Assembly (NCBI GenBank): GCA_009193035.1
Contig: SWDT01000021.1
Location: 124,001-188,000 of the forward strand
DNA: 64,000 nucleotides
Origin: Halicephalobus mephisto
Lineage: Eukaryota > Nematoda > Chromadorea > Rhabditida > Panagrolaimidae
Direction: 5' to 3'
Positions within the stretch are counted from its first letter, which is position 1; each line of letters opens with the position of its first letter. Shown here one piece after another: positions 10,051-22,400 of the stretch. The position numbers and the translations under genes are program-made. A model generated the notes under the pieces. The model made no database searches, had not been told where the DNA came from, and saw only the letters and a list, made by a program, of their open reading frames with translations.

Positions 10051-13000
10051 TTAAGTACGGTCATCACAGTTCGGATAACATTCTCCGATATCCGGCTCCA
10101 TAAGGTACGGTAAATCTCTGGCGGCTTTCGGGAAATTTTTTCCTGCTCCTTTTTCGAAATTCGCCAATTGCTTTCTGACTTCTTCCAGAGAAAGTCGTTT
10201 TTCTGGTCTCCAATTCCATCCAGAATAACCGTGTCCACATTCTGAGACGTTGAACATTTGCTGAAAAATAACCACATTATTGCAAAAATAAGTTTTTTTT
10301 ACGAAATGGTCCCGAGAGGAATTTTTGTTTTTAGAAACCAAAGTAGCCTAAAATTTTGTTTTTAGAAAATGGTTATTTTGTAATTTTGTACAATTTCGAA
10401 ATTTATTATATTTAAAAATTTTCTACGAAATGATCCTGACGCGAATTTTTTGGACTTTTTAGAGACTGAAATAAACCTAAATGACGATTTCGAAATTTAT
10501 TATATTTAAAAATTTTAAAGTTATTTATAAAATAGTCTCGGTATGAATTTTTCGAAGACTGAAATAAGCCTAAGTTTTTTGTCTTGTATGATGGGGATTT
10601 CGTAATTAATTTTTTCGAAAAATATTTTTCCTGGATAGATCGAGAAACTTCTAAATCAGAGTACATACAGTATACGATTCCCTATTTATTTTCTAAATTA
10701 ATAATAATATATGAAAGTATATAAAAATTGAAAAATTACAACTATTCCGAAGTACATCCCTATCGAAAACGGGTTACTGTAATTACAAAAATACAGTATG
10801 AAATAAAATGCAGAAGAACTTACAGAATACGGAGATTTCCATCCGTCTTTATCTATTTCTTGACTTTTCCATCCATGAAACATGAAATCGTGCTCAGACC
10901 ACCCATCGTTCGTGAGGTACCCGTCCCTGACCCATCCGTGAGCTCTTCTGTAAATTCTGATTTTTCCCGGAAATAGACGATTTGCTCCTGAAATTACAAA
11001 ATTTTAAAAATAATAACTTTTAAATAATTAAGTTTAAAAAAAATAATAATTTTAAAATTATTAAATTTTAAAAATAATAATTTCTTAAATAATTAAATTT
11101 AAAAAAATAATAATTTTTTAAATAATTAATTTTTTTTAAGATTTTTTAAATAACTTTTAAAATTTTTCTTAAATAATTAAGTTTTTTTTAAATAATTAAT
11201 TATTTAAAAATTAAATAAAAAGTTTGTTTTTAAAATTATACCTAGCATGACTTTGACACATGTAACGTAATTCATGTATGTATCGTAGTCAGTTCCCCGA
11301 TGCCAGATAGCGTCACAGGCTTTTATTTCTGCCCTTGCCCCAGGCAGTACTGTTTGAAGGATATGGATCTGGAAAATCAATATTATTAGGAAAACTAAAA
11401 ATGAATATTTTTCAAGAATTATTTAAAAACGAAATTTGTTAAAATTTATTAGATTCTAGAACGTAGGAATTTTCAGAATCCTTTTTTGATTTTTGAAATT
11501 TTACAAAATTTTTATTGTAAATGATTTTTTCACAATGGATATTGTCGGGATAGAAACTGGACTAGAAGAAAGGATTTGGATAGCCTGAATATCAGGGAAC
11601 ATGGGATACTGTAGGATATAAATGGGACTCTTAGTTATCTTGTGAGTTGAAATTTGTTACGTAGATATTTAGACATAGATTAGACTAGAAAGGATTTGAA
11701 GAGATAGCCTGAATATCAGGGAACATGGGATACTGTAGGATATGGATGAGACTCTAGGTTGTATTGTACACACAAAAAAGTAGGGTTGTTATCTTCTTCG
11801 TCATTATTCCCAAAACTCTTTTTAAAAAGAATACGTAAGAATTTTTTCACACATTCGTTTTTGGAGACGGACAAAAAAAAATAATCCAACTGCTGCTCTC
11901 CAAAGAAAGAGTACGAAAAAAACTTTTACATATTTTTTTCGAAGAGAGTTTTGGGAATAGTGACGAAAAAGATAACTACCCTACAAAAAAGTAACTTTTT
12001 GTTTTGTAACAATTGCGAAATGCAACATAATCGTCATATTTTTCGTGAATATTTAAAATTTGTGACGAAAATAGAAATGAAATAGTGACGATTTGCATTT
12101 TTTTACTAAACCAAAAGTTACTTTTTTTCTTGTGAAGGGAGATATTTAATAATTCTTGTCCGTCGCTTATTGTAGTAGTAAAAGTTATCAGTTTTTAAGT
12201 TTGAAATTGTATTTTTTGTAAATTTTGATCTAGTGCAAAATAGGAATAAAAGTAAAAAGTAAAGTAAAAAGTAAAATAAAAAGTAAAATAAAAAGTAAAG
12301 TAAAAAGTAAAGTATAAAGTAAAGTATAAAGTAAAATAAAAAGTAAAGCATAAAGTAAAATAAAAAGTAAAATAAAAAGTAAAGTATAAAGTAAAGTATA
12401 AAGTAAAGCATAAAGTAAAGTAAAAAGTAAAGTAAAAAGTAAAAGTTATTAATATACTTTTGGTTTTTATCTTAATAGAGATGTTTAAATCTTACTTGTA
12501 GAATCCCATTGTCAGCCCCGTTCCAGTTACTGGGCTGGATGTACTGCCAATCTGCCCATCGCCTCAGGAAATCCCTCGCAAAAACCGTATTTTTCACCAA
12601 ATAATTCCCGCTGGCAATTTCCCAATTGAAATAGCGTTCGTAAAAAATAATATCGACCCTGTCGTCGATCCATTCTTCGATACAATGGTTCGGATTGACC
12701 ACTCCTGCATCTGCATCCAGGACCAGCATCCAATCCGTTTCTTCCAAATAAACCGAAGCGGCACAATGTTTTTTGAAAAATAACTAAAAAATAAAAATCA
12801 AAAAAAAAATTTTTGTTAAAAATTAATTAATTTAAAAAAAATAAAAATCAAAAATACTAATTTTTAAAATTATTAATTAATTTTTTTAAAAAAATAAAAA
12901 TCAAAAACACTAATTTTTAAAATTATTAATTAATTTTTTAAAAAAGTGACTTATTTCAAAAAATAAGAAATTTGAAAATTATAAATTACTTTTAAAATAA

Positions 13001-14495
13001 TAAATAATTTTAAAAAAACAAAATTTTAAATTTAGAAAAATTAAAATCGAACCTGGTCGTGTTTGCAGTTTTTTTGAACTTTTTCATCATGGTCCAGATC
13101 AACGAGGACAAAAGTGTAATTTACCGTCTTCAAGTAGCAATTCAGGGATTCTTGAGCAACACGATAATGTCTGTAAAACGATATATTATAATTTTTCATC
13201 GTAAAATTCAAAACTGATATATTTGAAGAAAAATTTAAAGTTTTTAAATAAAATTTTTCCGAATATTTTGTTGAATTTTTTCTAAAATTAAAAATTTTTA
13301 GATTTTTGAATTTTTTGATAGGTATTGGTGATGAAGATTTTAGAAGAAGTCAACTCATGAATTAAGTAGTTTTTGTCTACTAAAGAAGTTGATTTTTTCA
13401 ACTCAAAAAGTAATTTTTAAAAATGTGCGAAATCTGCAGATTGATCAGAATTCAATTTCGAACAAGAACTAAGAACAACAGTCCAATGTTGCGGGCAATC
13501 TGCGGGTTTTTGAAGATGAAAATATGAATATTAACTGATTTATCTGAAGACTGCGGGCAATTTAAGGATTTTATTTTAATTTCGGATATTTTATAGATGA
13601 AAATATGAACTTCAACCGATTTATCTGAATATTGCGGGCAACCTGCGGATTTGAATTGAACTCTAATTTCAATATCGATCGACTTGCTTAAATATTGCGG
13701 GCAACCTGCGGGTTTTTGAATATGAAAATATGAATATTAACTGATTTATCTGAAGACTGCGGGCAACCTGCGGATTTTATTTTAATTTCGGATATTTTAT
13801 AGATGAAAATATGAATATTAACTGATTTATCTGAACATTGCGGGCAACTTGCGGGTTTTTGAAGATGAAAATATGAATATTAACTGATTTATCTGAAGAT
13901 TGCGGGCAACCTGCAGATTTGAATTGAACTCTAATTTCAATATCGATCGACTTGCTTAAATATTGCGGGCAACCTGCGGATTTTATTTTAATTTTGAACA
14001 TTTTATAGATGAAAATATGAATATCGACCAATTTGCTCGAATGTTACGTGCAAATTTTCAAATTTAATTTTGATTTTGAGGCTGACCTCAATACTGAAAA
14101 AATGAATGAAAAACTTACGTTTTGTAACTACTTTCTACAACAGCGACGAAAACAGTAACTTTACCGAATAATTTCGGACATTCTCCCATGTTTTTTCTTT
14201 TCGGATAAAAGGTTTTTTTTTGACCCAGATCGATCGTGTCAAGGATCTTGAGGTGGACGTCCTCTTCGTGAATCCGGGAATTTTTTTCTGGATCTTTCTC
14301 ATTTTGACGAAATTCATTTTTTAAATAAAAATCTCTATATCCTTGAAAATTGGAATCGAAGGAACTTCTGGAACTCAAAGAAACAAAAACAAAAATCAGA
14401 AAAATAAATCCGATTACGGTACCGAGAAGTCGCTGATTCAGACTTCTTATTTGAAAAATCGCCATCAACGGATTTGCATCTGCAACAGACGACAT
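10051..14495 (-). CDS. DUF273 family glycosyltransferase-like protein
   Basis: Six exons on the minus strand (14495-14119, 13170-13053, 12783-12496, 11368-11242, 10987-10824, 10260-10051) give 427 aa, every junction in frame. The N-terminus has one membrane anchor (about residues 24-42), so type II topology is likely. The body matches the nematode-rich DUF273 family: [13 protein letters not shown], a [12 protein letters not shown] block with a DxD-like motif at about 188-190, [30 protein letters not shown], and the C-terminal GWNWRPEK and IGECYPNCD. The DxD motif suggests nucleotide-sugar binding; no substrate is known to me. Intron 1 (948 bp) contains the right arm of the long inverted repeat; other introns hold a small MITE, a 12-bp minisatellite and a dispersed repeat. 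Confidence 0.92.
10290..10680 (-). repeat. Dispersed intronic repeat family, copy 2
   Basis: Reverse orientation, in the last intron of the DUF273 gene, so sense with the host. On the minus strand it reads TACTCTGATTTAGAAGTTTC, then TCTATCCAGGAAAAATATTT and the TTAGGCTTATTTCAG-like block. It is closest to the copy at 19,700. Confidence 0.75.
11581..11755. repeat. Direct duplication in a DUF273 intron
   Basis: The word TAGCCTGAATATCAGGGAAC with its ATGGGATACTGTAGGATAT continuation occurs at 11,581 and again at 11,705, 124 bp apart, with partly matching flanks. Intronic, no coding signal. Confidence 0.7.
11781..11983. mobile_element. Small MITE-like inverted-repeat element
   Basis: The left end TAGGGTTGTTATCTTCTTCG is mirrored at the right end: the reverse complement of the bases before 11,983 reads GTAGGGTAGTTATCTTTTTC. 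Similarity continues about 50 bp inward through CCCAAAACTCT. The element is flanked by direct copies of ACAAAAAAGTA, which could be a target-site duplication or part of the ends. About 200 bp, no coding capacity, in the intron between exons 3 and 4 of the DUF273 gene. Confidence 0.7.
12245..12445. repeat. 12-bp minisatellite, about 16 copies
   Basis: Variants of GTAAAAAGTAAA (also GTATAAAGTAAA and ATAAAAAGTAAA) repeat head to tail in a DUF273 intron, just 3' of exon 3. Confidence 0.85.
13290..14095 (-). repeat. Right arm of the long inverted repeat
   Basis: Reverse-complement partner of 4322-5030, located in intron 1 of the DUF273 gene. This arm has more copies of the TGCGGGCAACCTGCGGG unit than the left arm, so the minisatellite expanded or contracted after copying. 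Confidence 0.85.
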
Positions 14496-15018
14496 TTTTA
14501 AAAGTTTTCAAAAATAATATTAGAAAAATAAATTGAAGAAAAATTTCACAAAAAACGATTTCAGAAGGCGTAACCGCGGAAACCCGGTTCCTTTTTCGCA
14601 ACGATCGACTTTTGTTTCGAACATGACCCTTAATTTTCGATCCAAAATAGGCTACTGAGCAGAAAAAGTTAAAAATACAACCATGCATTATAAAATTTAA
14701 AATAAAATTTTGTATAAAATCATTTTTTAAATTTAAATTTCTTAAATTTTTTTAAATTTAAATTTTTTAAATTTCTTTAATTTTTTTAAATTTATATTTT
14801 TTAAATTTCTTTTAAATTTTAAATTTTAATTTTTTTTAAATTTAAAAAAATCTTTAATTTTAAAATTTTTAATTTTTTTTGATTTTGAAATTTGTTTAAT
14901 TTTTAAAAATCTTTAAAATTTTTATTTTAGACGATTTCAGAAATCTCCGTCAGATTCCAAAAATTTTCGATTTTTGATTTTTGAAGAAATTTAAATTTGC
15001 AAAAATCGATGACTTTAG
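14496..15018. other. Upstream region of the DUF273 gene and AT-rich spacer
   Basis: 14,540-14,690 is less AT-rich than its surroundings and is the likely promoter region of the minus-strand DUF273 gene. From 14,700 to 14,930 the sequence is almost pure A/T homopolymer blocks. No gene seen. Confidence 0.4.
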
Positions 15019-15303
15019 AAATCCGAAAAATCCAACTTTGGAGACTCTAATCCCAATGGAGGTCATCCGAAGACACATTGTGAAAATTAACGACGCAAAA
15101 ACGGGCATCTACGAGGGACAAATTAACCTATACACTAAAAACGGAAAAATGGTCCTCAATAAAATTGAAAATTTTTATTTTTGCTTTTATCAATTTAGAC
15201 TTGGAAGAAATCCGAAATTTTGATAACGTATGTTCACCAGCAAAACGGGAAATTTATCAAAGTTCCAATTGGACGTTATCGAACAGGACCAAAAAACGAG
15301 TAA
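15019..15303 (+). pseudogene. Orphan two-exon coding fragment, unrecognised
   Basis: Exon-like segment 15,019-15,151 (after a GACTTTAG acceptor) reads PTLETLIPMEVIRR and GIYEGQINLYTKNGKM. It leaves through a 47-nt intron with a GTCCTC donor and ATTTAG acceptor into 15,199-15,303, which reads WKKSEILITYVHQQNGKF and PIGRYRTGPKNE, then TAA. The frame is kept across the junction. The pattern of a G-x-I strand, a turn with NGK and then NGKF faintly recalls the end of ligand-binding (ANF-receptor) domains, but this is only an impression. No start or upstream exons are visible. Probably a gene remnant. Confidence 0.3.
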
Positions 15304-15469
15304 TCTGGCTGTATTACTCGCTCCAATCGATCGTTTGTTTTCAAAAAAAAAAAAAATTCGAAAAATATCGAATAAAACTAACGAGGATTATTGACTCATA
15401 TATAAAACTAATAATAATCCTCATAATTCATTTATATAAAAAATAATCTTCATAATCCATTTCTCAGAC

Positions 15470-16235
15470 AATTGTTATTAAAATTCATATATAAAATTTA
15501 TCAAAGTTTTTAAAATTCATATACGGAATTAATAATAATTATATTTGATATATAAAAGTTAAGAAAATTTCTAAAATTCATATATGAAACTGTTAATAAT
15601 TGTACTTTATATATGAAATCTACAGTAATTTTTAAAATTCATATATAAAATAATATTAATTTTCAAAGTTCATATATGAAATTTATGAAAATTTCTAAAA
15701 TTCATATATGAAACTGTTAATAATTGTATTTTATATAAGATCTACAATAATTTTTTAAATTCATATATAAAACAATAGTAATTTTTAGAATTCATATATG
15801 AAATTTATGAAAATTTCTAAAATTCATATATGAAATTGTTAGTAATTGAACTTTATATAAAATCTACAGTAATCTTCAAAGTTCATATATAAAATAATAT
15901 TAATTTTCAAAATTCATATATGAAATTTATGAAAATTTCTAAAATTCATATATGAAACTGTTACTAATTGTATTTTATATAAGATCTACAGTAATCTTTA
16001 AAGTTCATATATAAAACAATAGTAATTTTTAGAATTCATGTATGAAATTTATGAAAATTTTTAAAATTCATATATGAAACTGTTAATAATTGTACTTTAT
16101 ATATAAAATCTACAGTAATTTTTAAAATTCATATATAAAATAATATTAATTTTCAAAATTCATATATGAAACTGTTAATAATTGAACTTTATATATGAAA
16201 CCTACAGTAGTTTTTTAATTCACATATGGAATTAA
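15470..16235. repeat. 122-bp tandem repeat, about six copies
   Basis: The word TAAAATTCATATATGAAAC recurs at 15,571, 15,695, 15,817, 15,939 and 16,061, spaced 124, 122, 122 and 122 bp. Each unit contains several TTCATATATGAA palindromes. No coding signal. Confidence 0.85.
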
Positions 16236-16536
16236 TAATAATTTTTGAAATTTATACATAAAACTTACATTGATTTTTGGAATTCATATCTGGAAATATT
16301 TAAATTTCTGATGAACGTAAAAATTTACAGTAATTGTTTTAATTCATACAAGACTCGCTCAACTAAAGAAAATCATTTACAAAAAATTCAAAACTGTCGA
16401 TCTGGTCAGTTCAGTTTGCTTCATAGATCTCGATTTAAACCTTTTTTCACAGAAAAGGTGTCTGCTTACCCGAAAAACGAAAGTCTATTCAATTCAAATT
16501 CGTTTAAAAATTTTCGTTTTCGAACAAACCTAATGT

Positions 16537-16730
16537 GAAATTAAAAAATTATTTTTCACTAAAATTTAAAAAATTATTTTTCACTGAAATTTAAAAAATT
16601 ATTTTTCACTAAAATTTAAAAAATTATTTTTTACTGAAATTTAAAAAATTATTTTTCACTGAAATTTAAAAAATTATTTTTCACTGAAATTTAAAAAATT
16701 ATTTTTCACTGAAATTTAAAAAATTAAAAT
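16537..16730. repeat. 25-bp tandem repeat, about eight copies
   Basis: Units of AAATTTAAAAAATTATTTTT followed by CACTG or CACTA repeat head to tail. 16,236-16,536 between this and the previous array shows no gene. Confidence 0.85.
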
Positions 16731-16859
16731 TATGAATTACACGTTTGATGATATTTTGAAACATACGAAAACAAAGAATATAGAATTACGACCAGTTTTA
16801 AAAAAGAAAAAATGGCCAAAAAAGTGCAATAATAACTAATTCCGTTAGGTCTTTAAGAT

Positions 16860-17645
16860 GCCTGTCGACTTTGGCGTTCTGTCCCTTTTTGACAAAAACA
16901 AATTTTTTATGCAAATTTCCGAAGATCATTTCAGTTACCTAAATTTTGGCGTTTTGTTCATTATGTCAATTTTTCCATAAAATTTAAAAATATTCAAAAA
17001 AATTTTCCCGCCCATTTTGACGTTTTGTTCTTTATGTCAATTTTGGCCAGTTTTTCCCATAAAATCCTCATTGCAATATTTGAAATTTTTTTCCTGCCAA
17101 TTTTGGCGTTTTGTTCTTTATGTCAATTTTGGCCAGTTTTTCCTATAAGATTACTAATGAAATTTTTCAAATTTTTTTCTTACCAATTTTGGCGTTTTGT
17201 TCTTGATAAAAATTGCGACTAGTTTTTCCCGCAAAATCTCTTTTGAAATTTTTTGAATTTTGGTTTACATGTTGATGAATTTGGTGTTCTGTTCCTTATT
17301 GACAACTGCGGCCGTTTTTTCCCGTAAAATCCTCAATGTAATCTTTCGAAACTTTTTCATTTTGAAATTCCTTCATATTTTCTTTCAAAATTTTTATTTT
17401 AAAAGTAGTGTTAATTTTACATGTTAATTTTGTTTGAAAAATTACTTTTAAGATAAATAAGGTCAATTTCATATATCGGTTTTGTTTAAAAATTAATTTT
17501 TTTATTTTTAACAAAAATAGGATTGGTTTCATATATCGGTTTTGTTTAAAAATTAACTTTAAGATAAATAAAATTAATTTCATATATCAGTTTTGTTTTG
17601 AAAGTTATTTTTTATTCTTGGCATAAATAGGATTAATTTTGTATA
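16860..17645. repeat. Two adjacent decayed tandem repeats
   Basis: About 16,865-17,350 has roughly 70-90-bp units keyed by TTTTGGCGTTTTGTTCTTTA and GGCCAGTTTTTCCC. About 17,400-17,640 has roughly 60-bp units keyed by TTTCATATATCGGTTTTGTT. Both look noncoding. Confidence 0.7.
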
Positions 17646-17735
17646 AATTTTTTAAATTTTTAAATAATTTGTTGTTTTTAAATATCTTCCACATTGATCG
17701 TTTCGAATGGACTTTGTTCTTTTTATCGACCGAAA

Positions 17736-17843
17736 ATGTATCAAATCAGAACTTGTGATCATTGCAATTTTTACAAGTTTTCTCGTTATCGAGAGGGAGT
17801 TCATTTCAGAATACCTCGTGGTTTTCTATTTACCCATCCTTAA
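17736..17843 (+). CDS. Small ORF with a CxxC and FRIPR motif, possible THAP-domain remnant
   Basis: A 35-aa ATG-to-stop frame with CDHC near the start and GVHFRIPRG after it. That spacing resembles the beginning of a THAP zinc-finger domain (C-x2-4-C, then an F-H/R-x-P turn), but the rest of such a domain is absent before the stop at 17,841. Coding-like base composition stands out from the repeats on either side. It may be a relic of a THAP-containing transposon or gene, or chance. Confidence 0.25.
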   Translation: MYQIRTCDHCNFYKFSRYREGVHFRIPRGFLFTHP

Positions 17844-18037
17844 TTTTTGTTTTTTTGCGTGAAAAACGTTTCTTGATCCAAGGCGTCAGCTGAGACAATC
17901 CTTCCGTACTTCAATCGCCGAGCATCTTGTTTCTGTTTTTTCTCAGAAAATCCCGCGTTTGACGAATTACTTTATTTTTTCGCGACAGCTGATATCGATT
18001 ATAAAATTCGAATGAACTTTTTCCAGATCTCAATCCG

Positions 18038-19337
18038 ATGACCCTAAAATCTAAACTATTATCAGCTATCGTTTCTGATCTCCGATCCCAAGTACGTTTT
18101 TATATAAAAAATTTTTTTCGTGATTTTTTTAAATTGATAATTTTTTAGTTTAGATGTCCTCCAAAATCGATATCGGCGAAAATTTTAACAAAGTACTGGG
18201 CTCAAGAATCTTATCCGATTGTTAAATCCGTTGTTGACCGACTAGATGTAAAACCAAGTTAGTTTTTTTCAATTTCTTAAAAAATTTTAGTTTTTCAATT
18301 TTTAAAAATTTTTTTTGGTTTTTTAAAACTTTTTAAGTTCAGATTTTCCAAAGTACGAACGTTCTTAACTTTAGACGATAGACTACTTGAGATTGGATTT
18401 GGTCGCGGAGATGGCCTTAAGCTTGTTCATGACAAATTGAATGAAGGAAGAGGTAACGGATGTGTTTTTGGTCTGGAAGCTTCTCAATACATGCTGGATT
18501 TGTCAAACAAAAGGTTCTTGATGGAGATAGCAGAAGAAAAAAATATTATTTTAGATTTCGTAAGTACTTATAACATGTTCTTGATTATCGTTGATCCTTA
18601 GATACCGAATGTTGCTCATCTACCGTATCCAAATGACACGTTCGATGGAGTTTTTCACGTTGATGTTTATTATTTCTGGAACAGAGAAGGAATGCCTCAA
18701 ATCGTCAAAGAACTATCTCGAGTATTAAAGCCTGGAGGAAAACTCATCTGTGGATTAGAATTATCAAGGTTGAAAAAACTCGAAAAATCAAAAGTTTTAT
18801 ATCCATGGGAATACGATCCGATGAGGTACACAGAACATTTGGAACCTGCCGGATTCACGGATGTTTCAGTAAGTGATTTTTTAGGATTTATTTTATGCAA
18901 ATTTTCTGATGGGTCTCTAACACAAAATTTAAATGTTTTTAAACTTTAAAAATTGTCTAAAATAATGTAATTAGATTTATAATTTTCTAATTCTAAAAGT
19001 CAGGTTTCTATTCCAACTTCAAAGTCAGAATCTATTCTAATTACTGTATTTTAATTGTTTTTTAAATTTTAAGTCTGAATTTTATGCAAATTTATCTTAA
19101 ATGATTTGTATTAATTTTTGTTTTTAGATTGAATACCAGAAAATCTCATCAAGAGAAGCGATGATTATTTTTGCCAAAAAACCACTAACCTCAGAAGAAG
19201 ATCTAAATCCAGAAATGAAAATGCAAAAATTAGAAAAAGAAATTAAAGAATATCTAGCTTTAGAAAGCTTGATCTCATCGAAACGTGTAATGTCTTCGAA
19301 AATGAAACAAAAATTGGAAGATTGTCAGGGAATTTAA
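18038..19337 (+). CDS. SAM-dependent methyltransferase (Methyltransf_11 type)
   Basis: Five exons (18038-18091, 18149-18257, 18375-18559, 18602-18868, 19128-19337) give 274 aa in frame. The SAM-binding motif I, LLEIGFGRGDG, is at about residues 58-68. The acidic loop after the next strand is GLEAS. Motif IV lies in the FDGVFHVDVYYFW segment, and the post-motif LSRVLKPGGKLICG strand-turn-strand is clear. This is a class I small-molecule-type methyltransferase; the substrate is unknown. The C-terminal 60 residues are charged and helical. The mitochondrial MetRS gene starts 152 bp after the stop on the same strand, after an acceptor with no upstream exon (ends 19,468), so the two may share an operon. 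Confidence 0.88.
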
Positions 19338-19489
19338 TTGTTGAAATTTTAGGTTGTTTTTGTTTATTGTTGGAAAAAATTTGGATTTATTTTTTTTGGT
19401 TTTTGAATGAGCTTTGGATGCTTATGATATTTTGATCAAATTGTTTTTGTTATTTTTTAAATTTTTAGATCTGTTGAGGACGATTTGAG

Positions 19490-22400
19490 ATGAAGCGGGC
19501 CTACATACATCGAGGTTTATCCAGTCTATGTAAGATTGGCTCTCGGGGAAGTCAGAATATCAGACACAAAAGCTTCATCACAACTCCTATTTTCTACGTT
19601 AATGGAAGTGAGTTTTTATTTTTTCAGAAAAGTATTTGTTTTTTGTTAAATACTTTAGTTTTATACTTTTTTCAATTTTTATATACTTTCATATATTATT
19701 AGTAATTTAGAAGATGGATAAGGAGTCATGTATTCTATGTACTCTGATTTAGAAGTTTCTCGATCTATCCAGGAAGAATATTTTTCGAAAAACTTAATTA
19801 CGAATTCGTATCAGATTGCAAAACAAATATCATGCAAAATCGAAATTATCACGTAGACTACTTTGGTCTCTAAAAACCTAAAAATTCCTCTGCAAACAAC
19901 TTTGTAAAAATGTTTATAAAGGATTTTCTACAATGTTTGATTTAGAAATTCTGTAAAATTACGAAATAATCATATTAAAAAATTGAAATCGTAACAGGTT
20001 TATTTTAATTTTGGAAAATTTTTAAAAACTGATCTTTAAACAAATTTTGGAAGTGTATTTGTTTTGGATTTTTATAATAGTATAATTGTTTTTAGGTCCT
20101 CATCTGGGTCATATATATTCGGCAATCATTGCTGATGCTGCTCATCGATGGGAACTTTTGAAATTAGGTCGTGATCCTTCAGAAAAACACGATGATTGCA
20201 AGTTGATTACTGGAACTGATGAACACGGAATCAAGATCCAACAAGCGGCTACAAATGCTGGTGTTTCTCCTCAAATATTTGTTGATGAAAATAGTGAAAA
20301 ATTTCGTAGAATTTTCAAGAAATTTAATATTTCTCATACGGATTTCATCAGAACAACAGAAGACAGACATAAAACTGCAGTTACAGCTTTTTGGGTTAGT
20401 TTTGAGTTTTTTAAATATTTTTCAAATTAAAATTTAATTTTTTTTAAACATAAGTTTTGGATTTTTTTAACTTTTTTAAATTTAAGTTTTTTGATTTTTT
20501 AACTTTTAGATTTAAATTTTTAAATTTTTTAAATTTCATTAATTTTTTATAATTAATAATTTTTAGAATAAATTGAAATCTAAAGGATTGATTGAAAAAG
20601 ATGTTTATGAAGGATGGTACTCTGTGATTGATGAATGTTTCTATGGAGAAAAAGAAGTTGAAAAAATTGAAATTAACGGAAAAGAAACGTATATTTCGAA
20701 AGAAACAAAAAATCCAGTTGAATGGATTAAAGAAGACAATTATATGTTTGATTTGTCGAAATTTCATCAACCGATAAGAGAATGGCTTAATTCAGGAGCT
20801 CTAAGACCGAATAATTTTTTACCAATGGCGATAATGATGTTGAGAACGAATGAAAAATTGTCTATATCTAGGGATTCAAGAAGATTAAAGTGGGGAATTC
20901 CTGTTCCAGATGATCCGTCTCAAACTATATATGTTTGGCTAGATGCATTGGTGAATTACTTAACTGCTGTGGGATATCCAAATTTAGACGTGAATATGTG
21001 GCCTCCAGATGTCCAAATTATTGGAAAAGACATATTGAAATTTCATGCGATATATTGGCCTGCTTTTTTAATGGCAGCAGATTTGCCGTTACCGAAGAAA
21101 ATTTTTGCTCATTCTCATTGGTTAGTTAATGGTAGAAAAATGTCGAAAAGTTGGGGAAATGTTCTTGATCCAGAAGATTTATCTGAAGTTTTAACAATAG
21201 AAGGTTTGAGATACTTTTTCCTAAGGCAAGGTACACCACATGATGATGGTAGTAAGTTTTTATTTTTTTTGTTATACTATTTTGATAGGATTAGGGGTAT
21301 ATCTAGGTTGAGGATTATTCATTCGTGAAATAGGAACATGTGGAATTAAACTACTAGGTCGCGTAATGATTGTTTGTTGAGTTTGTTGGTTGTAAAATAC
21401 TCTTTGAGAATGGTTGTGATTATATATGGAGTCTTGTGGTCCTGAAAAATGTAAAATTAAAATTAGATTTTTATTTAAATAATTTTAAAAATAATTTTTT
21501 ATTATAGTTTTAAAAATTATTCTAGAAAAATTTTTAGTTTTTTAGCCTTGGAACGGAATTTTAGATGTTTTCAGAATTGAGGACTAGTCTTTAAAATTCT
21601 GATTTTGGATTTGATTGCTTTATTTAGGTTTATTTTTACTCAACTTTAAAGATATTTAAAAATCCGAAAATTAAGATTAAAAAGTAATTTCAGAATCCAG
21701 AATTCTAAAGATCAGATTCTGATTCTGATTTTGAATTTGATTGCTTTATTTAGGTTTATTTTTACTCAACTTTAAAGATATTTAAAAATCCGAAAATTAA
21801 GATTAAAAAGTAATTTCAGAATTCTAAAGATCAGGTTTTGGATTTGATTGCTTTATTTTAGGTACTTTTTGTTCAATTTTAAATGCAGAATTGGAATATG
21901 AATGCTTAGGACACTAGTGTTGCAATATGAAATTTTAGGAAAAAACACACGGAATAATTTTGGAGTAGGTTTTTGGGTGGATTTAACGAATACAGTATGA
22001 CAGTAATCTGTACATCCGTGGTAACAATTGCCGATCCAACTGAAAAGTAATTTTAGAAGGACTTTTTAAAGTAGATATTTACGTAAAACAGTCGCCAGCA
22101 CAGCAGCAACAACAACAACAAAAAAAACAAATTGACATGCTGAAATAAAGTAAAAATATCTCTAGGAAATATCTACTGTTTCCGTCGATAATGTGTTCGT
22201 CGAATTCGTTGACGGAATCCAGAAGAACGCGACAGGTTATAAGTATGCCAATATTTAGTAAAACTACCTAAAAATGGTTTTTATTATACCGTAATTATTG
22301 TAATATTACCAAACTGAGACCGATGAATAATACAGTAGAGCCGTGTCTTTCTTCTGAATTTACTTCTCGGGTCATGTTGACTAGGAAAACGGAAACTATA

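Noticed and set aside
16245..16538. 97-codon frame after the 122-bp repeat array
   Set aside because: No ATG-based start, residue use typical of AT-rich noncoding DNA, no splice neighbours.
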